60,115 bases of DNA from a virus. Within the stretch, counting starts at the first letter, position 1; each line of letters begins with the position of its first letter. The position numbers were made by a program, and so were the translations under genes. Below are positions 33,946 through 43,341 of the stretch, piece by piece. The stretch lies in IMG/VR virus record IMGVR_UViG_3300048592_000600, positions 1 through 60,115 of that record. The stretch is one strand, 5' to 3'. Below the pieces are notes generated by a model. It worked only from the letters and a program-made list of their open reading frames with translations. It was not told the origin of the DNA and did no database searches.

Positions 33946-35102
33946 TAGGAATCCGGCAAAGTAACGGAGTCGATGATTTCTTCGCCGGGCGGCGAGATGA
34001 TGAACGGCGTGCCAACCTGATCCATGCCCGCGACTTGATCGGCTTCCATCGCGCGAATCAACTCCTCGTTAAAGAGTCGCTGAGCGCGGCCAAGCGCGGC
34101 ATCCGACTTGTTGTTCATGATGGCGAGCTCGTATTCGACCGCGCGTTTGATCGCCGGAATCATGCAATCCGCAGCGTCAACCGCATCGCTCACGCGGAAC
34201 TTGGCTCCTGAGTAAGCAGACACCGCATTGGACGCCAGGGTGATTGCCGTCGCGCTGGATCGGGCCGAGATGACAAACTCCTCGGTATATGGCTCCAAGC
34301 CGCCGAGTCCCGAGGGAACGCTGGTACCATCGGTCACGCGCAACACACTGCCGACCATCCGCGCCGTGAACAGTGTGTTCGTTCCCGTGACGTCCGCTGC
34401 TCCTGCGCTTACCGCGATCGTGCCGGTGAACGCGGCAGTTTCTTGGCCGCTGTAGCGCATCTCGCGCGGTGTTCGCCGCATGAGGAATTCGAGCGGTTCG
34501 CTGGACGTGGGAGCGGGGTAAACGTGAATCGCCTTGCGGCCGTAGGTGCTGGCGTTGTTGTCGCCCAGCACGGTCCAGTATTGCGGCGCGCCGGTAGCTC
34601 CCTGCGTGCGCTGCATGGTGAACCACTGCTCGGGCGTGACGTATCGCTGAAACCAGTTGCTTTGTGCCTCGATAATCAGCACGTCTTGGAAGTCAGCCGG
34701 GAGCGGATAGATCGACTGGAAAATCTCGTACGTCGTCGAACTGATGTTGGCAGTTGGCGCGTTGGCTTCCTTGAGCACGATCGCCGTGTCGCTTGTGCGG
34801 CTTTCGACTTCATAGATCAGGCTGTTAATCCGCACTTCACCCAGCGCGGCCCAGCTTGGCCAAGCGCCATCGCTCAGCGTGAGCGTGCGCGTCGATGCCG
34901 TGTAAGCGACGGTGCCGGTCGAGTACAGCGCGTTGAGATTCACCCGCGCGCGGCGGATGTAATACCGCCATCCGCGCGGGTGATACGCGATGCGCTGGAA
35001 CGCGTTGAACACGGCGCGACGAATGAAAGACTGCTCGCGGTTGTCCGCGGCACCCCCCAGGTAATCAACGGCGTGTTCGATCAAGTCGCTGTAGGTCAGC
35101 AT
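33945..35102 (-). CDS. Head-tail adaptor / tail tubular A-like protein
   Basis: The 385-residue protein begins LTYSDLIEHAVDYLGG and has PRGWRYYIRRARVNLNALYSTGT. Later beta-rich parts follow (AFTGTIAVSAGAADVTGTNT, a typical inserted Ig-like repeat). It ends with AIKRAVEYELAIMNNKSDAALGRAQRLFNEEL, a helical end found in adaptor-type proteins. Its place between the portal region and the nozzle fits this role. Confidence 0.8.
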   Translation of the reverse strand: MLTYSDLIEHAVDYLGGAADNREQSFIRRAVFNAFQRIAYHPRGWRYYIRRARVNLNALYSTGTVAYTASTRTLTLSDGAWPSWAALGEVRINSLIYEVESRTSDTAIVLKEANAPTANISSTTYEIFQSIYPLPADFQDVLIIEAQSNWFQRYVTPEQWFTMQRTQGATGAPQYWTVLGDNNASTYGRKAIHVYPAPTSSEPLEFLMRRTPREMRYSGQETAAFTGTIAVSAGAADVTGTNTLFTARMVGSVLRVTDGTSVPSGLGGLEPYTEEFVISARSSATAITLASNAVSAYSGAKFRVSDAVDAADCMIPAIKRAVEYELAIMNNKSDAALGRAQRLFNEELIRAMEADQVAGMDQVGTPFIISPPGEEIIDSVTLPDS

Positions 35103-35455
35103 TACGAGCCTCGGAACGGCCGCATCGAAGCGGTCACGTTATTGGTAAACCGAATTTGAATGAATGGCGTGTGAGCGCAGTACACCGGAGCGGGCACCCA
35201 GGACGCCGCCGAGAAGCCAACCGGCACCGTGACTTGCGAGCCGGTCGTGGGATCGATCAGCGGCTTGAACGTTCCAGTGCGAGTGCGACAGCCGTAAAAC
35301 AACAGCGCGCCGGTAGCTCCGCTCGGTTCTTCAAAGTCAAAGCCCAGGATCACTGCTTGACCACGATTGATCACGGCCGATGAACTGTCATTGGTAATGG
35401 TGATTGCTTCCGTCTCCATCTCGTGAGGACGGCAGATTTCTTGTCCTTTTGGCAC
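35102..35455 (-). CDS. Small virion-block protein, possible head-tail joining
   Basis: From GTG 35455, immediately after the previous stop and behind GGGAG, the protein has 117 residues. It is beta-rich (ITITNDSSSAVINRGQAVILG, VGFSAASWVPAPVYCAHTPF). It may be a decoration or joining protein. The longer frame that starts at 35665 is rejected because it overlaps the neighbouring gene fully. Confidence 0.68.
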   Translation of the reverse strand: MPKGQEICRPHEMETEAITITNDSSSAVINRGQAVILGFDFEEPSGATGALLFYGCRTRTGTFKPLIDPTTGSQVTVPVGFSAASWVPAPVYCAHTPFIQIRFTNNVTASMRPFRGS

Positions 35456-35457
35456 GG

Positions 35458-36036
35458 CTACTCTCCCTTGTATGCGTATTTGGCCACGACCGCTTCTTTG
35501 ATTTCCCGCTTGGACTTGCGGGCCAGCGAAGGGTTGGCGGCCAATTCTTCGCGGGTGTATTTGGTGAGCAGCGACTTCGACAGAAACGGCTTCTGCTTCT
35601 TCTGCTCGGGGATGTTTCGTTGACGGTTGTAGGCCCCGCGGCACGACGTGTTGCGCTCCTCGCATACCGTTCGCACATGAGCCAGGGCATCGCTGCCCGA
35701 GGACACAAACGCAGCCGGATCGCCGGGGAATTTGGCCAGCGTCGATTCGTAAATGTCGGTGTGCTTGGGGTTGTATCCCTGGCGCTGGGCTTGCTTCACC
35801 AAGTAATTGAGTTGCCGCTGGCCGACCTCGCCAGGGAATTGCTGCTCGAGCGTGCCTCGCCCTCGCGTGTAGTTATCGGTCGTGACGGCGCCCGGCGCGC
35901 GTTGCGATTGCAGAATCTCGCGCAGTCGCGATTCACGCTTGCGGCGTTCGGGATTGGCTTCGCCGACGATTTTGCCGTCAGGCGTGCGCTCGACCAGTTT
36001 GCCGTTCTCGATTTTGGTGATGGTCTTGATTCTCAT
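35458..36036 (-). CDS. Unknown basic protein after portal
   Basis: The 192-residue protein is very rich in Lys, Arg and Gln (RRKRESRLREILQSQRAPG, QRNIPEQKKQKPFLSKSL), with a predicted helical core. It overlaps the portal stop by ATGA. The position suggests a virion or morphogenesis role; no family is recognised. Confidence 0.7.
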   Translation of the reverse strand: MRIKTITKIENGKLVERTPDGKIVGEANPERRKRESRLREILQSQRAPGAVTTDNYTRGRGTLEQQFPGEVGQRQLNYLVKQAQRQGYNPKHTDIYESTLAKFPGDPAAFVSSGSDALAHVRTVCEERNTSCRGAYNRQRNIPEQKKQKPFLSKSLLTKYTREELAANPSLARKSKREIKEAVVAKYAYKGE

Positions 36037-37988
36037 GCGAGCATTCCTAATGGGCCTTCAACGGGTGGTGCGGACGGGTCTTGCGGTGGTTGCTCAGCGC
36101 CCGGCTGCCCAGGGCCAGGAGCCGGCATTGGTGGCGGTGGCGGTGGTGGCGGAATAAACATTTCGCTCGGGTCAAAGTCGTTGGCTTCACCCCACTGGCG
36201 AATCATCGCATTAAGCGGGCCAGGATTACCGCTAGCCATGGTGTACTGCTGCAGGAACGGCAGGAACATTTGCATCGCTTGCGTGATGTTGGCCACGTCG
36301 CGATCTTTGTTCGGCTTCCGTGCGGTGCCGGCTTCGATGGTCATTTGGGTGTCGCGCAGCACATCCTCGATCGGACGCGACATGACCAAGGATTGCCAGA
36401 GCATCGCGCCCACTTCGCCCAGCACAGGGGCCACGTCTTGCGGACGAATGAACACCTGCGTGCAGAGGTTTTCCATCGAGGCAATCTGGCTCTGCCAGTC
36501 CTCGACTTGGCTAGCGAAGTAATCCGGCCGCACCGAGAGGCTTTGCCGCTTGATCGCAGCGTCCTCAGCAGTCCGCGAGGCAGCGCCAGGGTTGTTGCCA
36601 TACATCAGATCGGACAGCCCCACGCGTTTGTCAAACGCATCGGCAACGGCATCCATGATCCGCCAGTAATCCATGTTCATCGGCGGATGCTGAATGAACT
36701 TGATCACATCCTGGCCGGCGAATTCCTGCGTTACTCCAAACACGCCCAGGTCGTTCAACTCATCCATCACCGTTTGCACTTTGTCGCGCAGAGCTTCGGG
36801 GGCTTGCACGAAGTCGCGCAACGACGTGACCATGCGATTGCAGGCATGGCTCATCATCACGTTCATGAACATGAGTTCGCCTAGCCCCGGCTGCAGCGGG
36901 GCGATTGGCCATGTCGAGCCGGGCCGCGGATAGAAGTCGAGGAACGCCACGGGCCACTTGCCGTCTTTGTAGTACGGGATTGGCCAAGCGAACCGCCGCT
37001 TGATTTCTTCTTCGGGGGCCGACATCAGCACGGCGCTCGGCATGTTGAGCGGTTCCTTGCTGTCGTCGCACTCGGCTACGCAGATGCAAGCAAAATCGCC
37101 AACGATCTGATCGAGCGTTTGCAATTGGGGAATCTGCTTATCGGTGTCCTTGAGTCGAACGCCGACGCCACCCTTTGAGTAAATCCGCCAGTACGTCATC
37201 GAGTCGAACGTCGAGCCGACAACGCGTTCACCCTTGGCGTTGTAAACCGTGCCGTTCTCGGCTTGCCCGCCATAGGTCGAAGTGCGGGAATAGTCCTTGA
37301 ACGTGCCCGGTTCAACGCCAAACATCCGCTCGACTTCCCAGGTTGGTTGCGTGTAGCGCACGGCAATCCACTTGGCGTCCCAGGTACTATTGGCATCAGG
37401 GTCGATCACGACGTCGTACGGATGAACGTAGAACGATCCCGTCAGCAATCGCTCGCTGCCAGGATAAGAGTACGGCCGAACCTCGAGACAGCCGCGGCCC
37501 TTCACAAGCGCGTCCGTGATCGCGAGCATCGAGTGCATCTTGAGCCCGCCACCCGCGTTCTCGCCCGGCGTGTAGTTTAGCCAGCCGGAAACGAGTTGTC
37601 GCGTGAGTTCGACGGCATACTGCTCCTGCACACCGCGCTGATGCACGATAGCCGCTTGGGCTTGAACCTCGGGCGGCAAGAACGGCAGCATGTCCGGCGC
37701 GAGCGTGATTTGCTGGCGCGACTTAAACGTGCGAATCGGATTGCGCCAATAGAGCGACGGGCCAAAGATCGCGACGAACTCAAACGCTTTCGCGATGGTC
37801 ATCTGAAACTTGGGCGCGTACTTCGGCAGCTTGAGCTTCGTGCGGTATTTGTCGTCCCACATGAAACCGCAAGCCGCGGCGTAGAACATCTCACACTGCT
37901 CGGCCACGTCGTACCAGCCTTGCCGGTGCTTGATGGCAGCATTGATCTTTTCTTTCCACGCCGTGCAGATTGGCCGCAAGATTTCCAA
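36033..37988 (-). CDS. Portal protein
   Basis: The 651-residue protein starts at TTG 37988 (GAGGT upstream, right after the previous stop). It has the length and feel of podovirus portals: N-terminal KYAPKFQMTIAKAFEFVAIFGP, then YVHPYDVVIDPDANSTWDAKW and FLDFYPRPGSTWPIAPLQPGLGE. It ends with a Pro-rich tail (PPPPPPPMPAPGPGQPG). It forms the ring through which DNA enters and leaves the head. It follows TerL by one small gene, which is the usual order. Confidence 0.9.
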   Translation of the reverse strand: MEILRPICTAWKEKINAAIKHRQGWYDVAEQCEMFYAAACGFMWDDKYRTKLKLPKYAPKFQMTIAKAFEFVAIFGPSLYWRNPIRTFKSRQQITLAPDMLPFLPPEVQAQAAIVHQRGVQEQYAVELTRQLVSGWLNYTPGENAGGGLKMHSMLAITDALVKGRGCLEVRPYSYPGSERLLTGSFYVHPYDVVIDPDANSTWDAKWIAVRYTQPTWEVERMFGVEPGTFKDYSRTSTYGGQAENGTVYNAKGERVVGSTFDSMTYWRIYSKGGVGVRLKDTDKQIPQLQTLDQIVGDFACICVAECDDSKEPLNMPSAVLMSAPEEEIKRRFAWPIPYYKDGKWPVAFLDFYPRPGSTWPIAPLQPGLGELMFMNVMMSHACNRMVTSLRDFVQAPEALRDKVQTVMDELNDLGVFGVTQEFAGQDVIKFIQHPPMNMDYWRIMDAVADAFDKRVGLSDLMYGNNPGAASRTAEDAAIKRQSLSVRPDYFASQVEDWQSQIASMENLCTQVFIRPQDVAPVLGEVGAMLWQSLVMSRPIEDVLRDTQMTIEAGTARKPNKDRDVANITQAMQMFLPFLQQYTMASGNPGPLNAMIRQWGEANDFDPSEMFIPPPPPPPPMPAPGPGQPGAEQPPQDPSAPPVEGPLGMLA

Positions 37989-37990
37989 GG

Positions 37991-38305
37991 TTATTTGACC
38001 TCGCTAGGGTGCTTCCACGACGGAATGTTCTTGTTCCAGTTCGGGAATTCTTCGTAGCCTGGATCGTCGGCGTGCCGCGCGCCATCGACGAAGTGCATCA
38101 CGGACGACATGGCCTCGCGCTTGAAAACATGTAGTTGCAAGATGCGGTTGCCCATGACGCGATGCACGATGGCCGGCGTTGGGATTTCGCCGTGCCGATC
38201 GTTCTTGTTGTAGAAGTACACCGTGTCGCCGATACGCAAGCTATCGCGCGGGTCAGGCTCTTTTGCGGCGGCCGGCTTAGCGGCGGGTTTAGTTGCTTCT
38301 GCCAT
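37991..38305 (-). CDS. Small protein between TerL and portal
   Basis: The 104-residue protein starts with an Ala/Lys/Pro-rich segment. A beta domain follows (RIGDTVYFYNKNDRHGEIPT, AIVHRVMGNRILQLHVFK) that looks like an SH3-type fold. Small proteins of this type occur in phage packaging blocks. Function unknown. Confidence 0.7.
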   Translation of the reverse strand: MAEATKPAAKPAAAKEPDPRDSLRIGDTVYFYNKNDRHGEIPTPAIVHRVMGNRILQLHVFKREAMSSVMHFVDGARHADDPGYEEFPNWNKNIPSWKHPSEVK

Positions 38306-38308
38306 GTT

Positions 38309-39958
38309 CTACGATCCTGAGTTGGGGGAAACGGGACCCAAGAAGAATTGGCTCTTGCCGGGATCTTTCTTGGATTTGAAAAGGTTTTGGAATCGCCAGA
38401 ACGCGGAATCCCTGTTCACGGGGGGCTCGGGTTTCGCGTAATAAGGCCGAAAAGCAATCAAATACTCCAGCGCGTTACAGGCGTGGTTGTGCAAGGCAAT
38501 CGGCTTATCTCCGGCGTGTTTTCCGTACAAAACGCGCTTCTTGAATAAACTGAATTCTCGCACAAGGTCAGCGCAATTTTCCAATACGATTCGCAACCTT
38601 GGCCCCCCCTCATCCCGGCTTGCAAGGCACTCGCGAACCATGCCGGCACGCCCGAGCACGTCATCGGTCCCGGGCACAAAACCAGAATTCGTGTTCTTGC
38701 TCTTGATCTGGCGAACCTCGAGCGCCCGTGAATACTGCGAGCGAATCGTGACACCGGCGCCCGCCTGAGTCACGCGGGAACCGTGATCGTCGATGATGAA
38801 CGCCTGGAATTGTTGATCGCCAATCTCGCGAGCAACAGCCTCGCCAAAGATTGCGGCCGAGCATTGTTTCAGGTAGAGCACCCGATAAACCACGATGTAG
38901 TCGCCAATCTCGGGCGGGGGAATCGCAGCGAACAAAACGGCGGCCACGGTATGCCCAGGGTCAACGGACATGTACCGCGTCCAGTCCCGCGGAATGACGC
39001 CGTTCTTGCAGATTTCCTCGAGCATGTCAGGCTCGGTAGAACCGAACCGCGGCAGGCCGTGGATCTCCTTTTTGAACGTCGGATACATCAGCACCGAGTC
39101 GGTGACATACTCGCCCAGGTCGCGCGCGCGGCGTTCGGTTTCCGACCAGCCCTCGATGCGTTTGCGCTTCTCGTCGGGATCGATGTGCGGATTGTCCGAG
39201 TATGTCAGGATGAACTCGGCAACGTCGGGATTCTCGCGGCCGACCTGTTTCTCGGCACGCTCCGATAGATTCACCAGCGCGTCGTTCTTCAAGAGCGGAA
39301 ACGCACACCACCACATTTTGCCCTTGCGGTCAGACAGCCGCGCTTCCATTTCTGTTGCCCAGGCTTCGTTGTCGATGTCCTCATCGATCATGACAATATC
39401 GACGGGATCACCCATCGCCGGCTCCGACTTGGAACCGAACGCACGGATTTCCGTACCATTCTTGAGCCGGCAGACCGAGAACACCCGCTCTGCCTTGTTC
39501 TCCCACGCCCAGCCGCTCTCGTCGATTTCCTCGGGGGGAATCATTGGCGGCGCAGGCTCGCTCTCTTGGTATCGCTCCTGATCGGACTTGTACCACGGCC
39601 GGAACGCCCGCCACTCGCCGGTTGTCTCGTCTTGGATGATGCGGTAAGAGCCTTGCTTGAACAGCAAGCGATACGCCACACGACCCACGGTGTCGAGGTC
39701 ATAGCCCACGATGTAAATCAGGAGCGGCCGATCGACAGGAAACTTCTTGTGCGGATCGAGGCGGCGAGCAGCACGCGCCAACTCAATAAAAGAACTCAGC
39801 GATTTGCCCGAACGGTTGCCACCGCGGACGATACGAATAGATGCCCTGCTGGCGAAGAATCGTTCTTGCGCCTGCAGGGGTTCGTAGAGCAAAACAGTGT
39901 CTTTAAGACGCCGCTTCTTCTCCGCTTGGAGTTGCTGCAATCGTTTGATCTTGTCCAT
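38309..39958 (-). CDS. terL: Terminase large subunit
   Basis: From ATG 39958 the protein has 549 residues. The ATPase domain has Walker A GGNRSGKS (46-53) and Walker B VDIVMIDED (186-194). The RNase H-like nuclease domain has Asp333 (SVDPGH), Asp390-Asp391 (IIDDHG) and a later HNHACNALEYLIA helix. It pumps and cuts DNA into heads. It overlaps the small-terminase candidate by 56 bases. Residues after 520 form a Lys-rich tail. Confidence 0.95.
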   Translation of the reverse strand: MDKIKRLQQLQAEKKRRLKDTVLLYEPLQAQERFFASRASIRIVRGGNRSGKSLSSFIELARAARRLDPHKKFPVDRPLLIYIVGYDLDTVGRVAYRLLFKQGSYRIIQDETTGEWRAFRPWYKSDQERYQESEPAPPMIPPEEIDESGWAWENKAERVFSVCRLKNGTEIRAFGSKSEPAMGDPVDIVMIDEDIDNEAWATEMEARLSDRKGKMWWCAFPLLKNDALVNLSERAEKQVGRENPDVAEFILTYSDNPHIDPDEKRKRIEGWSETERRARDLGEYVTDSVLMYPTFKKEIHGLPRFGSTEPDMLEEICKNGVIPRDWTRYMSVDPGHTVAAVLFAAIPPPEIGDYIVVYRVLYLKQCSAAIFGEAVAREIGDQQFQAFIIDDHGSRVTQAGAGVTIRSQYSRALEVRQIKSKNTNSGFVPGTDDVLGRAGMVRECLASRDEGGPRLRIVLENCADLVREFSLFKKRVLYGKHAGDKPIALHNHACNALEYLIAFRPYYAKPEPPVNRDSAFWRFQNLFKSKKDPGKSQFFLGPVSPNSGS

Positions 39959-40592
39959 CGATAAGCTCCATGCCTTCCACGCCCAGGAGTTCACGCAAGG
40001 ATTTCACGGTTTCCCCAGTCGGATCCTCGGCAATCAGTTGCAAAATAATCTGCACGCGCTCGAGTTCCAGTTCCGTGTCGGACAGACTGGTGACATCGGG
40101 CGCTGACTGCCGGTGAATCGTGGATTCCTTGACCAGTCCCGTGATCTGGCGGTAAGCCTCAAGAACCCGTTTGCTTCCCGGCGCGTCGGTTTCGGCTTTG
40201 CGCAGTTGGTAAATGTGCTGCTCCACCAGCCGCTCGAGCCCCCCCATTTTTCGCACGAACGCGTCGGTGTACTCCGTGATGTGCGGGGCTTGCAGTTCCG
40301 GCGCCTTTCTTACGCCCAGTGCCGCGTCCCCCTTTCGCTTGACGATCTGCTCCATCAGCTTCTTGGCCCCCGCTTTGCGCAGGCAGTCCGAGCAGATCCG
40401 CTTGCCCCGATGCCTGTTCCCGAACGCCGACAGCGGCAGGGCTTTGAGGCATTCCAGGCAGGTGAGGCGATCCGTTCTCGGCACTATGTCGGAGGGCATC
40501 GGGAATGATGCCTCGCTTGACGTCGATGTAGGCTCGGACTTGGTTTCGACGCAGGTTTCGGGTGACGCCTTCGTGGAATTTGTTTGCGACAT
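39903..40592 (-). CDS. Probable terminase small subunit with zinc ribbon
   Basis: From ATG 40592 the protein has 229 residues: a Ser/Thr-rich disordered start, then a zinc ribbon (TCLECLKALPLSAFG and CSDCLRKAG). A helical core (GGLERLVEQHIYQLRKAE, VLEAYRQITGLVKEST) and an acidic end follow. Position directly before TerL and helical content fit a small terminase. ATG 40499 (MPSDIV) is an alternative start that would cut the overlap with the upstream glycosyltransferase to the non-conserved tail of that gene. Confidence 0.72.
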   Translation of the reverse strand: MSQTNSTKASPETCVETKSEPTSTSSEASFPMPSDIVPRTDRLTCLECLKALPLSAFGNRHRGKRICSDCLRKAGAKKLMEQIVKRKGDAALGVRKAPELQAPHITEYTDAFVRKMGGLERLVEQHIYQLRKAETDAPGSKRVLEAYRQITGLVKESTIHRQSAPDVTSLSDTELELERVQIILQLIAEDPTGETVKSLRELLGVEGMELIDGQDQTIAATPSGEEAAS

Positions 40593-41358
40593 AATCAGGC
40601 CCAATCAATCGAGGTTTCCGCACGCAGTAGGGTTTCCAATGCCCTGCCCAGGCATCCCAATTACAGAACACCGGGTTGTAGCCCAGCTTTTGAATACCCA
40701 GCAGCGAGAGGTCCCGAGTCTGCATGACATCCTCGGTGCCGCCCTTGTTGGCCGCGTAATGATCGTCCCACGCGTAATAGAACCATGGGTCGTCTTGATC
40801 GTCGCGCGGCTCGCCCAGTTCAAAGCAGCGCATGTCGTACATGATCAACCCGGTGGGCAGCGCGGCAGCCGGGGCAATGCCCGTCATGTTTGCCGCGACG
40901 TTGCGTGGCACCATCTCGAGCTTGAAGTCAGGGTCGGCTGATTCGCTGCGTTTATTGAACCACTCGAACACATAAACCACTTCGTTCGGTGGCGGGCCGC
41001 AGTACGGGGCGCCGATGCACACCGGGCCGCGATCGTAGTGCTTGTAAAGAAAGTCGAACGACGTGTCGAAGAACGGCTTGCCGTCCTCCTCGGAGTCGGG
41101 GGCCATGTCGGAATCGACCATGATCAGCACATCCGCGCGCATCTCGCGGGCCGTGAGCACCGCGCGATTACGGGTCATGGTGATCGGGGTATCCGCCAAG
41201 TCGAAGTGAAAGATTTCCTCGATGCGAGGATCCTTCTTGGCGGCAAGAACGGTGTCGAGCTTCCAATCTCCGACTTCGGGAACTTGCGACTTGATGCCGC
41301 CGTTGCCGCCGTAAGAGAATGTGGCAATACCGACACGCAGCCGGCGAGGCTGAGCCAT
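40159..41358 (-). CDS. GT-A-type glycosyltransferase-like protein with overprinted tail
   Basis: From ATG 41358 (AGGAG upstream) the frame encodes 399 residues. Residues 1-288 look like a GT-A glycosyltransferase domain found in phage head/packaging blocks: TITMTRNRAVLTARE, a DxD motif Asp82-Ser-Asp84 (VDSDMAP) and GTEDVMQTRD. From residue 256 the frame overlaps the small-terminase candidate. After about 288 the translation becomes Gly/Ala/Arg-rich shadow-like text. The true protein may end earlier, for example by a frameshift, or keep this tail. Confidence 0.8.
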   Translation of the reverse strand: MAQPRRLRVGIATFSYGGNGGIKSQVPEVGDWKLDTVLAAKKDPRIEEIFHFDLADTPITMTRNRAVLTAREMRADVLIMVDSDMAPDSEEDGKPFFDTSFDFLYKHYDRGPVCIGAPYCGPPPNEVVYVFEWFNKRSESADPDFKLEMVPRNVAANMTGIAPAAALPTGLIMYDMRCFELGEPRDDQDDPWFYYAWDDHYAANKGGTEDVMQTRDLSLLGIQKLGYNPVFCNWDAWAGHWKPYCVRKPRLIGPDYVANKFHEGVTRNLRRNQVRAYIDVKRGIIPDALRHSAENGSPHLPGMPQSPAAVGVREQASGQADLLGLPAQSGGQEADGADRQAKGGRGTGRKKGAGTASPAHHGVHRRVRAKNGGARAAGGAAHLPTAQSRNRRAGKQTGS

Positions 41359-41423
41359 AGAAACGCTCCTGGGAAAACGGGGTGGGGAACAACTGGGGAG
41401 CGGTGTGCAACGGATTTTTTGGG

Positions 41424-41458
41424 AAAAAAACCCCATGCCGGTATGACCCGGCATGGGG
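41424..41458 (-). terminator. Strong rho-independent terminator (minus strand)
   Basis: On the minus strand CCCCATGCCGG (plus 41448-41458) pairs perfectly with CCGGCATGGGG (plus 41431-41441) round a 6-base loop, and a run of seven T follows. It lies between the capsid-associated gene and the glycosyltransferase gene. It would therefore end the scaffold-capsid transcript. Confidence 0.9.
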
Positions 41459-41496
41459 ACCCGTTTGGGGTGCGCACCTTTCCCACGCTTCAAAAG

Positions 41497-42156
41497 TTAG
41501 TTCCGCGGAATTTTGACATGCACGCGGAGGGCGGTGTTCGTGGAGTTGGTGAGCGCGGCACTCATGGCGATGCCGAAGCAGTTGCGGTTGTAGGACAGCG
41601 CCGTTCCGTCCGTGGTCTGAGTCGCGGTGAACGACGCAGGGTACTTGGAAACCTTGCCGGCCGTGTTCGTCACGTTGGTGGTCGTGGCGTTGACTGCCGC
41701 ATCGGTGGCCGCGATCAACGGATCACGCGCGGCGAAGTCCGTCGCTTGGTTGGACTTGTCCGTGACCAGATCGACCACCCCTTCTTCGATCAGCCAGAAC
41801 AAATCGCCGTCGCGCACGCCGGTCGAGCCCAGGAGCGGATCGACCACGCCCGCGACTTCGGTGGCCAAGGTGCGGGCATAGCCGTCAACTCGCTTGAGCC
41901 GGTGTCCCGTGGCGTAAGTCACGAGACGCGAGCCAATGAGCGTCACGCCCGAAGTGTTGCGCACGAGACGCGCCTTGACGACATCGCCCGAACGCGGGGC
42001 CGAGTTTGGCGCGCCGACATTGACGAGCACATCGTCAAACGTGCCTTCGAGCCCTTCCAGGCCGATGCCGCCGACATTGGCGTAAGAACTGCTGACGTCG
42101 ATGGACTGGGTGCCGCCGTAAAAGGTTTTGCCGAGTCCGAATGGAGGACAGAACAT
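41497..42156 (-). CDS. Capsid-associated (decoration-like) protein
   Basis: The 219-residue protein is beta-rich and Thr/Val/Ala-rich (GIGLEGLEGTFDDVLVNVG, ATTTNVTNTAGKVSKYPASF). It lies right after the major capsid gene and before a strong terminator. Position and composition suggest a head decoration or accessory capsid protein. The only other view is a head completion protein. Confidence 0.7.
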   Translation of the reverse strand: MFCPPFGLGKTFYGGTQSIDVSSSYANVGGIGLEGLEGTFDDVLVNVGAPNSAPRSGDVVKARLVRNTSGVTLIGSRLVTYATGHRLKRVDGYARTLATEVAGVVDPLLGSTGVRDGDLFWLIEEGVVDLVTDKSNQATDFAARDPLIAATDAAVNATTTNVTNTAGKVSKYPASFTATQTTDGTALSYNRNCFGIAMSAALTNSTNTALRVHVKIPRN

Positions 42157-42224
42157 GATATTTTTGAACCTCGAAAACTGGTGAAATTGGATTGTGGCAG
42201 AACGCTAGTGACGGCCGCCCATGA

Positions 42225-43328
42225 CTAAGCGGCGTAGTTCTTGAGCTTGAACTGGGCTTTCGGGTTGAACTTGAGATTGCCGTAGTGGCCAATCTTGTAG
42301 GTGTACCCGTTGCTTTCAGGGCTCCATTCGGGGCCGTGGTTGATGTAGAACTGGCCGCCGAGGATGCGGTATTCCATTTCCATGATGTTGAAGCCGTAGC
42401 ACGAATTGACGGGCACGCCGTATTCGTAGGCCAACGTCATGCCCTCGAAGTTGAGGGTGTCGGCAAAGCCCAGGTCCTCGGCTTCGCTGTGCGGCACGAC
42501 GATGCGCGACTTGGACGATTGCTTGTCGCCGAATTCGCGGTACATCTTGCCGGTCATGACGGCGAGTTCCGGCACGCCTTCGATGCCCGAGGTCGAAGCT
42601 GACCAGATCCGCGCCTGACGCAACGCGACTTCGCAGTTGCCGAGCCACGTTTGAGCCGACGTGCCCCAACTGGAACTGGACCAGTTGACGAGCTTCGGCG
42701 TGATGTAGTCGTACGACACCGAGCCAGAGCCTTCCGGCCAGTCGGTCGCAACCGCGGCATTCGGCTTGGTCGTGAGGTCAGCCGACCACGACCCACCTTC
42801 GGACCCGAGCACGGTGCTCTTGCCGGCGTAGTTATCGCTAGGCTGAGCAATCAAGTCAGCGGCGACGGTCGTGCCAGTGCCCGAGAACGAATCAAACCCA
42901 TTGAGCTTGAGTTCGTTGCCCGCGGCGTAACCATCGACGTAGAGCTCGCCGTTGAGCAATTCGTCGAGGCGCGTGACCATGTTTGGCATGATCTGGGTGT
43001 AGCGGTTGACGATCGCCGCGGTGCCGGCGTTCATCAGCGTGTCTTTTTCCGACATGAAATCGGTGGAGAAGTATTCCTTCCACTCGAGTTCCAGTTGGCG
43101 ATAGCAATCGCTCGCCGTGAAATTGACCTGCGTGCCGGAACTGCGTGCGCCAGCCGGAGGCTGATCGAACATCACATCCCAGACCACGCTTTTACCGTAG
43201 CCACCCGTGGTGACACGGCCGCGCTTCTTGGCCATCGCCAAGAGAATACGCTTGCGCAGAGTTTGGTTCTCGGCGCCCTTGAGGAACTGCGAAGTGGTCG
43301 TCTGAACGATACCGATCCATTCTGGCAT
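42225..43328 (-). CDS. Major capsid protein
   Basis: The 367-residue protein has the length and position of an HK97-fold major capsid protein. It shows IVNRYTQIMPNMVTRLDELLNGELYVDG (P-domain-like helix), later ASTSGIEGVPELAVMTGKMYREF and YGVPVNSCYGFNIMEMEYRILG. AAGGA lies upstream and the scaffold gene ends 13 bases before it. No protease gene is seen, so a cleaved N-terminal domain is unlikely. Confidence 0.88.
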   Translation of the reverse strand: MPEWIGIVQTTTSQFLKGAENQTLRKRILLAMAKKRGRVTTGGYGKSVVWDVMFDQPPAGARSSGTQVNFTASDCYRQLELEWKEYFSTDFMSEKDTLMNAGTAAIVNRYTQIMPNMVTRLDELLNGELYVDGYAAGNELKLNGFDSFSGTGTTVAADLIAQPSDNYAGKSTVLGSEGGSWSADLTTKPNAAVATDWPEGSGSVSYDYITPKLVNWSSSSWGTSAQTWLGNCEVALRQARIWSASTSGIEGVPELAVMTGKMYREFGDKQSSKSRIVVPHSEAEDLGFADTLNFEGMTLAYEYGVPVNSCYGFNIMEMEYRILGGQFYINHGPEWSPESNGYTYKIGHYGNLKFNPKAQFKLKNYAA

Positions 43329-43341
43329 GGAAGTTCAATCC

